A stretch of DNA of 9,512 nt, from positions 1-9,512 of the forward strand of contig JAICJK010000057.1 of assembly GCA_025928415.1 (NCBI GenBank). The letters are read 5' to 3'. The stretch is from Solirubrobacteraceae bacterium. Lineage in GTDB: Bacteria; Actinomycetota; Thermoleophilia; Solirubrobacterales; Solirubrobacteraceae. Positions 6,097-9,512 of the stretch are shown piece after piece. Both the position numbers and the translations under genes were made by a program. The notes beneath the pieces are model-generated. The model did not search any database and was not told the origin of the DNA. It worked only from the letters and a program-made list of their open reading frames with translations. Within the stretch, counting starts at the first letter, position 1, and the number at the start of each line of letters is the position of its first letter.

Positions 6097-6291
6097 CTAC
6101 GAGCGCTCCGAGGGGAGCGCGGCGGGCTCGTCGTCGTCCTCGTCGTGGCGACGCTCGCCACTGATCGAGTCCTTGAACTCGCGCATTCCGTCGCCGATCG
6201 ACCGACCGACCTCCGGGAGCTTCTTGGGGCCCAGGACGATCAGCGCGATCACCAGGACGATGATGAGTTCCATGGGGCCGATGTTCGGCAT
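6097..6291 (-). CDS. tatA: Sec-independent (twin-arginine) translocase subunit TatA
   Basis: A 64-residue TatA/TatE family protein, part of the pore-forming component of the twin-arginine export system in the cytoplasmic membrane. It has a short N-terminal transmembrane helix (about 7-20, MELIIVLVIALIVL), the hinge GPKKLP (21-26), an amphipathic helix EVGRSIGDGMREFKDSI (27-43), and a charged acidic tail DEDDDE (50-55). The residue before the hinge Gly is Leu rather than the Phe common in TatA; VLGP is also seen in TatB-like members, but the short length favours TatA. The ATG at 6289-6291 has a good ribosome binding site (GGTGGAG, about 5-6 nt spacing). No tatB or tatC gene is adjacent, so partners must be encoded elsewhere. 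It lies 107 bp after cysM and 22 bp before mec. Confidence 0.9.
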   Translation of the reverse strand: MPNIGPMELIIVLVIALIVLGPKKLPEVGRSIGDGMREFKDSISGERRHDEDDDEPAALPSERS

Positions 6292-6336
6292 CAGATCTCC
6301 ACCTCGGAGGGGGCTTCGGCAGAAGCGTTCGGGTTC

Positions 6337-6342
6337 ACAGTA
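6337..6342 (-). promoter_or_regulatory. Possible -10 box before tatA
   Basis: TACTGT on the minus strand lies in the 107-bp gap between the cysM stop and tatA. It would give a leader of about 40 nt containing the tatA ribosome binding site. No convincing -35 box is seen, so readthrough from cysM is an alternative. Confidence 0.3.
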
Positions 6343-6398
6343 CTCCTGCGCGCCGGCTCGGGCTGCGGATCACCATGGCCGCGCGAATGAGAACCCGC

Positions 6399-7373
6399 TC
6401 ACCACCAGACCGTGGAGTCGAGGTTCGCGACCTCGTCCACGGGCAGTGTGTAGATCCCGCTCGAGAGGTACTTCCAGCCGTCGTCGCAGACGACGAACAC
6501 GACGTTGCCCTCGTCCATCTCGCGGGCGATCCGGACCGCGATCGAGGCGATGGCCCCGCTGGACACGCCGGCGAACACGCCCTCCTCGTCGAGCAGGCGC
6601 CGCGTCCAGATGACCGCGTCGCGGTTGGTGACGAAGATCTTCCGGTCCAGCAGGCTCAGGTCGATGATCGGCGGGATGAAGCCGTCGTCCAGGGAGCGCA
6701 GGCCCTGCACCGGCTCGCCCGGCATCGGCTCGGCGGCGACGATCTTCACGCGGTCGCCCAGCTCCTCCTTGAAGCGCCGGCCGTTGCCCATCAGCGTCCC
6801 GCCCGTGCCGAGGCCGGCGACGAACGCGTCGACCTCGCCGTCGAGCTCGTCGAGGATCTCGACCGCCGTCCCGTGGTAGTGGGCGTCGGGGTTGGCCGGG
6901 TTGCCGTACTGGTAGGGCATGTAGTACCGCGGGTCCGAGCGGGCCATCTCGAGCGCCATCGCCACCGCCCCGTTGGAGCCCTCGCGGCCCGGCGAGGAGA
7001 CGATCTTCGCCCCGTACATCGTCAGCAGCTGCGTGCGCTCGGGCGTGACGTTGTCGGGCATGACGACGGTCAGCGGGTAGCCCTTGCGCCGGGCGATCAT
7101 CGCCAGCGCGATCCCGGTGTTGCCCGACGTCGGCTCGAGGATCGTCATGCCCGGGCCGATGGCGGCCTTCTCCTCGGCGTCCTCGATGAGGGCGCGCGCC
7201 ACGCGGTCCTTGACCGAGCCCGTGGGGTTGAACGACTCGAGCTTGGCCCAGATCCGGACGCCGGGCTTCGGCGACAGCCGCTTGAGCTCCACGAGCGGCG
7301 TGTTGCCGATCGCCTGCACGATGTCGCCGTAGCGCCCACCGCACGGCCGGTTCTCGAGCGGGGGAAGAGGCAT
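6399..7373 (-). CDS. cysM: Cysteine synthase CysM, O-phosphoserine/CysO-type
   Basis: A 324-residue PLP enzyme of the cysteine synthase fold, more like M. tuberculosis CysM than ordinary CysK. The PLP lysine is K55 in NPTGSVKDR. The PTSGNTG substrate loop is at 81-87, the QYGNPAN segment at 155-161 and the phosphate-binding GLGTGGTLMG at 188-197. R226 in GLRSLDDGF aligns with Arg220 of M. tuberculosis CysM, which recognises the phosphate of O-phosphoserine. The C-terminal ending LDSTVWW corresponds to that enzyme's active-site-capping tail. The expected reaction is O-phosphoserine plus the thiocarboxylated sulfur carrier to a CysO-cysteine adduct. The start at 7371-7373 adds about 10 residues relative to the M. 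tuberculosis protein, but it sits directly behind a promoter-like element (TACACT ending 9 nt upstream) and suits a leaderless mRNA. The gene lies between the carrier gene and tatA. Confidence 0.93.
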   Translation of the reverse strand: MPLPPLENRPCGGRYGDIVQAIGNTPLVELKRLSPKPGVRIWAKLESFNPTGSVKDRVARALIEDAEEKAAIGPGMTILEPTSGNTGIALAMIARRKGYPLTVVMPDNVTPERTQLLTMYGAKIVSSPGREGSNGAVAMALEMARSDPRYYMPYQYGNPANPDAHYHGTAVEILDELDGEVDAFVAGLGTGGTLMGNGRRFKEELGDRVKIVAAEPMPGEPVQGLRSLDDGFIPPIIDLSLLDRKIFVTNRDAVIWTRRLLDEEGVFAGVSSGAIASIAVRIAREMDEGNVVFVVCDDGWKYLSSGIYTLPVDEVANLDSTVWW

Positions 7374-7391
7374 GCTTCAGAAAGTGTAGCG
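7374..7391 (-). promoter_or_regulatory. Promoter/operator element of cysM, shared with moeZ
   Basis: On the plus strand the element reads GCTTCASAAAGTGTAGCG with S = G here. It is 17/18 identical to the copy at 8968-8985 upstream of moeZ. Read on the minus strand it contains TACACT (7383-7388), a -10-like box ending 9 nt before the cysM ATG. Conservation well beyond the hexamer suggests a regulator site or a special promoter class controlling both sulfur transcription units. Confidence 0.65.
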
Positions 7392-7432
7392 GCCCTCTGT
7401 GGCCGGCCGTTGCGGCGCGGGGCGAGCCCTTC

Positions 7433-7446
7433 GCGGGCGCGCCCGC
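7433..7446. terminator. GC palindrome after the cysO stop codon
   Basis: A perfect 14-bp palindrome GCGGGCGCGCCCGC begins one base after the cysO stop codon and lies before the cysM promoter. It could attenuate readthrough from moeZ-cysO into cysM. The palindrome is short and leaves no proper loop, and high GC makes such sequences common, so this is a weak call. Confidence 0.3.
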
Positions 7447-7737
7447 CTAGCCGGGGAGGCCGGGCGCGCCGCCCGCCATGGCGGGCAGGATGACCAGCGT
7501 GTCGCGCTCGCCGACGGGCGTCTGGAGACCGTCGAGGACGCGCACGTCCTCGTCGTTGAGGTACACGTTGACGTACCGGTTCAGGTCGCCCTCGGGGTCG
7601 AAGATCTGCCCCTGGGTGTCCGGATGGGCGGCGATCAGCGCGCCGAGGACCTCGCCGACGCTCGAGCCGGCGGCGGCGACCTCGCGCTCGCCGCCGACGG
7701 AGGCGCGCAGGACCGGGGGGATGCGGACGGTGGCCAT
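7447..7737 (-). CDS. cysO: Ubiquitin-like sulfur carrier protein, CysO/MoaD/ThiS family
   Basis: A 96-residue beta-grasp sulfur carrier. The N-terminus MATVRIPPVLR and the block NRYVNVYLNDEDVR (53-66) match the CysO group, as does the LVILPAMAGG ending (81-90), which parallels the ILPAVAGG terminus of M. tuberculosis CysO. In the pathway the terminal glycine is adenylated by the E1-like enzyme and converted to a thiocarboxylate, which donates sulfur to CysM. Unusually the frame continues six residues past the Gly-Gly (APGLPG, 91-96), so the carrier should be inactive until trimmed; the TAG is at 7447-7449. The ATG at 7735-7737 follows the moeZ stop by 14 nt with a GAGGCGA ribosome binding site, so the two genes form an operon. 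MoaD or ThiS function cannot be excluded, but the neighbouring cysM and mec favour CysO. Confidence 0.9.
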   Translation of the reverse strand: MATVRIPPVLRASVGGEREVAAAGSSVGEVLGALIAAHPDTQGQIFDPEGDLNRYVNVYLNDEDVRVLDGLQTPVGERDTLVILPAMAGGAPGLPG

Positions 7738-7751
7738 GAGTCGCCTCGAGC

Positions 7752-8933
<1,182 letters not shown>

Positions 8934-8967
8934 GGATAAATCACCCTGATCTCGCTCGGGATTTGGT

Positions 8968-8985
8968 GCTTCACAAAGTGTAGCG
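8968..8985 (-). promoter_or_regulatory. Promoter/operator element of moeZ-cysO, shared with cysM
   Basis: The second copy of the 18-bp element (GCTTCASAAAGTGTAGCG on the plus strand, S = C), with TACACT at 8977-8982 on the minus strand. Transcription would begin near 8970, giving an about 37-nt leader that contains the moeZ ribosome binding site. No good -35 hexamer is visible at 16-18 bp, in keeping with an activator-dependent or non-housekeeping promoter. Confidence 0.65.
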
Positions 8986-9001
8986 CCCGCCGAGGGACTC
9001 G

Positions 9002-9050
9002 GAGACGGGGGCCGGCACAGGTGCTCCGTGCGTCGGCCGGCCCCGTTCTC
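9002..9050. repeat. Strong inverted repeat in the moeZ/kinase divergent region
   Basis: The arms at 9002-9016 and 9036-9050 share GAGA, CGGGG and CCGGC blocks and can form a roughly 14-bp stem with one small bulge around a 19-nt loop. A 10-bp direct repeat CTCCGTGCGT occurs in the loop (9024-9033) and just past the right arm (9048-9057). It could insulate the divergent units, end a short transcript, or bind a regulator. No gene is visible in the 8986-9212 gap. Confidence 0.5.
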
Positions 9051-9185
9051 CGTGCGTGCCAGGTCCTGACTCGAGGTGGCGGACGGCGCCGGTGAGGTGG
9101 GCCGGGCGGGGTGGTGGTCCGGCGCCCCGGCGCTTCGTCCGTCGTGCTGCACCACCGCTATCGGCCGGATCGCGAGCGGCCGACA

Positions 9186-9191
9186 TAGGGT
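9186..9191 (+). promoter_or_regulatory. -10-like box before the kinase-like gene
   Basis: TAGGGT lies 21 nt before the ATG at 9213, predicting a leader of roughly 15 nt. The hexamer is identical to the one before mec. No clear -35 box and no Shine-Dalgarno sequence are seen. Confidence 0.4.
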
Positions 9192-9212
9192 CTGCACCCC
9201 AATCGCCCGTCC

Positions 9213-9512
9213 ATGCGCAAGCCCGCTCTCCTCACCCAGGTCCTCGCCGTCAACACGGTGCTCATCACCGCGACGGTCCTCGCGGCGTCGGTGGCGGCGA
9301 ACCTGCGGCTGGAGAGCGCGCTGGCCGAGCAGCGCGCGTTCCTCGTGCTCGCCGCCGCGATCCTCGCGACGGCGCTGGTCAACGCCTTCGTCCTGCGGCG
9401 CCGCTTCGCGCCGCTCGGGGCGATCATCGACACGATGGAGCGCGTCGACCTCGCGCAGCCCGGCCTCCGGGTGGCCGAGGAGGCCGACAGCGCCGACGTC
9501 GAGCGCCTGCAC
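9213..9512 (+). CDS. HAMP-domain membrane protein, probable sensor histidine kinase (N-terminal part)
   Basis: An open frame runs from the ATG at 9213 to the window edge (100 residues, no stop). Residues 8-28 form TM1 and 42-61 form TM2, separated by only about 13 residues outside the membrane (NLRLESALAEQRA). LRRRFAPLGAIIDTMERVDLAQPG (61-84) then looks like the start of a HAMP linker. This layout is typical of actinobacterial sensor histidine kinases, often the NarL-partner type, that lack a periplasmic sensing domain. The kinase domains lie beyond the window, so a diguanylate cyclase or other HAMP protein is not excluded. It is transcribed divergently from moeZ; whether it senses a sulfur-related signal is unknown. 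Confidence 0.75.
   Translation, partial: MRKPALLTQVLAVNTVLITATVLAASVAANLRLESALAEQRAFLVLAAAILATALVNAFVLRRRFAPLGAIIDTMERVDLAQPGLRVAEEADSADVERLH

Noticed and set aside
6075..6161. Longer mec starting at 6161
   Set aside because: The extra 29 residues are Thr/Ser/Arg-rich, overlap the tatA coding region and precede the family's conserved start. The ATG at 6074 has a promoter-like box.
8934..8985. Possible riboswitch or T-box in the moeZ leader
   Set aside because: The predicted leader is only about 37 nt, too short for a known sulfur-related aptamer, and no conserved aptamer core was recognised.
9158..9433. Minus-strand open frame opposite the kinase-like gene
   Set aside because: It is an antisense shadow of a frame with two clear transmembrane helices and a HAMP-like linker.
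8934..9512. N-terminal extension of the rhodanese-ThiF frame upstream of GTG 8933
   Set aside because: The frame stays open to the window end, but the upstream translation is non-homologous, crosses the divergent promoter region and opposes a credible membrane protein gene. GTG 8933 has a good ribosome binding site.

Overview
This is a very GC-rich (well over 70% by eye) chromosomal segment from what looks like an actinobacterium. I favour a deep-branching lineage such as Thermoleophilia/Solirubrobacterales. The grounds are the codon bias, the many start codons sitting 7-10 nt behind a TANNNT box (leaderless style), and a Mycobacterium-like CysO/CysM/Mec cysteine pathway beside DUF1802, DUF1152 and DUF2007 proteins. 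The taxonomic call is inference, not something read directly.

Left part (1-3252). The window opens inside a DHA2-type multidrug MFS transporter on the minus strand. Its promoter carries a large palindromic operator overlapping the -10 box and start codon. Divergent from it on the plus strand is a glyoxylate/succinic-semialdehyde-reductase-like beta-hydroxyacid dehydrogenase. It converges on a minus-strand KstD/fumarate-reductase-type FAD-binding dehydrogenase. The 99-bp gap between the two stop codons holds an exact 32-bp tandem duplication followed by a perfect 12-bp hairpin.

Middle part (3253-5169). After a 299-bp AT-richer intergenic region comes a plus-strand DUF1802 protein. A DUF1152 protein follows in the same reading frame, separated from it by one TAG and lacking any ATG/GTG/TTG before its essential glycine motif. 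The DUF1152 gene converges on the next block with only 13 bp between stop codons.

Right part (5170-8985, minus strand). Reading in transcription order this is: a rhodanese-ThiF E1-like adenylyltransferase/sulfurtransferase, a CysO/MoaD/ThiS sulfur carrier, an O-phosphoserine-type cysteine synthase CysM, TatA, a JAMM metalloprotease like Mec, and a zinc-ribbon/DUF2007/one-TM protein. In the M. tuberculosis scheme, the E1 enzyme adenylates the carrier's C-terminal Gly-Gly and helps install a thiocarboxylate. CysM then joins the carrier to a dehydroalanine equivalent made from O-phosphoserine, and Mec releases cysteine. All four activities sit together here. Two features stand out. The carrier has six residues after its Gly-Gly, so it should need processing before activation. 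The two transcription units moeZ-cysO and cysM also begin with an almost identical 18-bp element (17/18) containing the -10 box.

The right end (9213-9512) is the N-terminus of a two-TM, HAMP-containing protein, probably a sensor histidine kinase. It runs divergently from the sulfur cluster and continues beyond the window. No RNA genes, CRISPR arrays or insertion sequences were seen.
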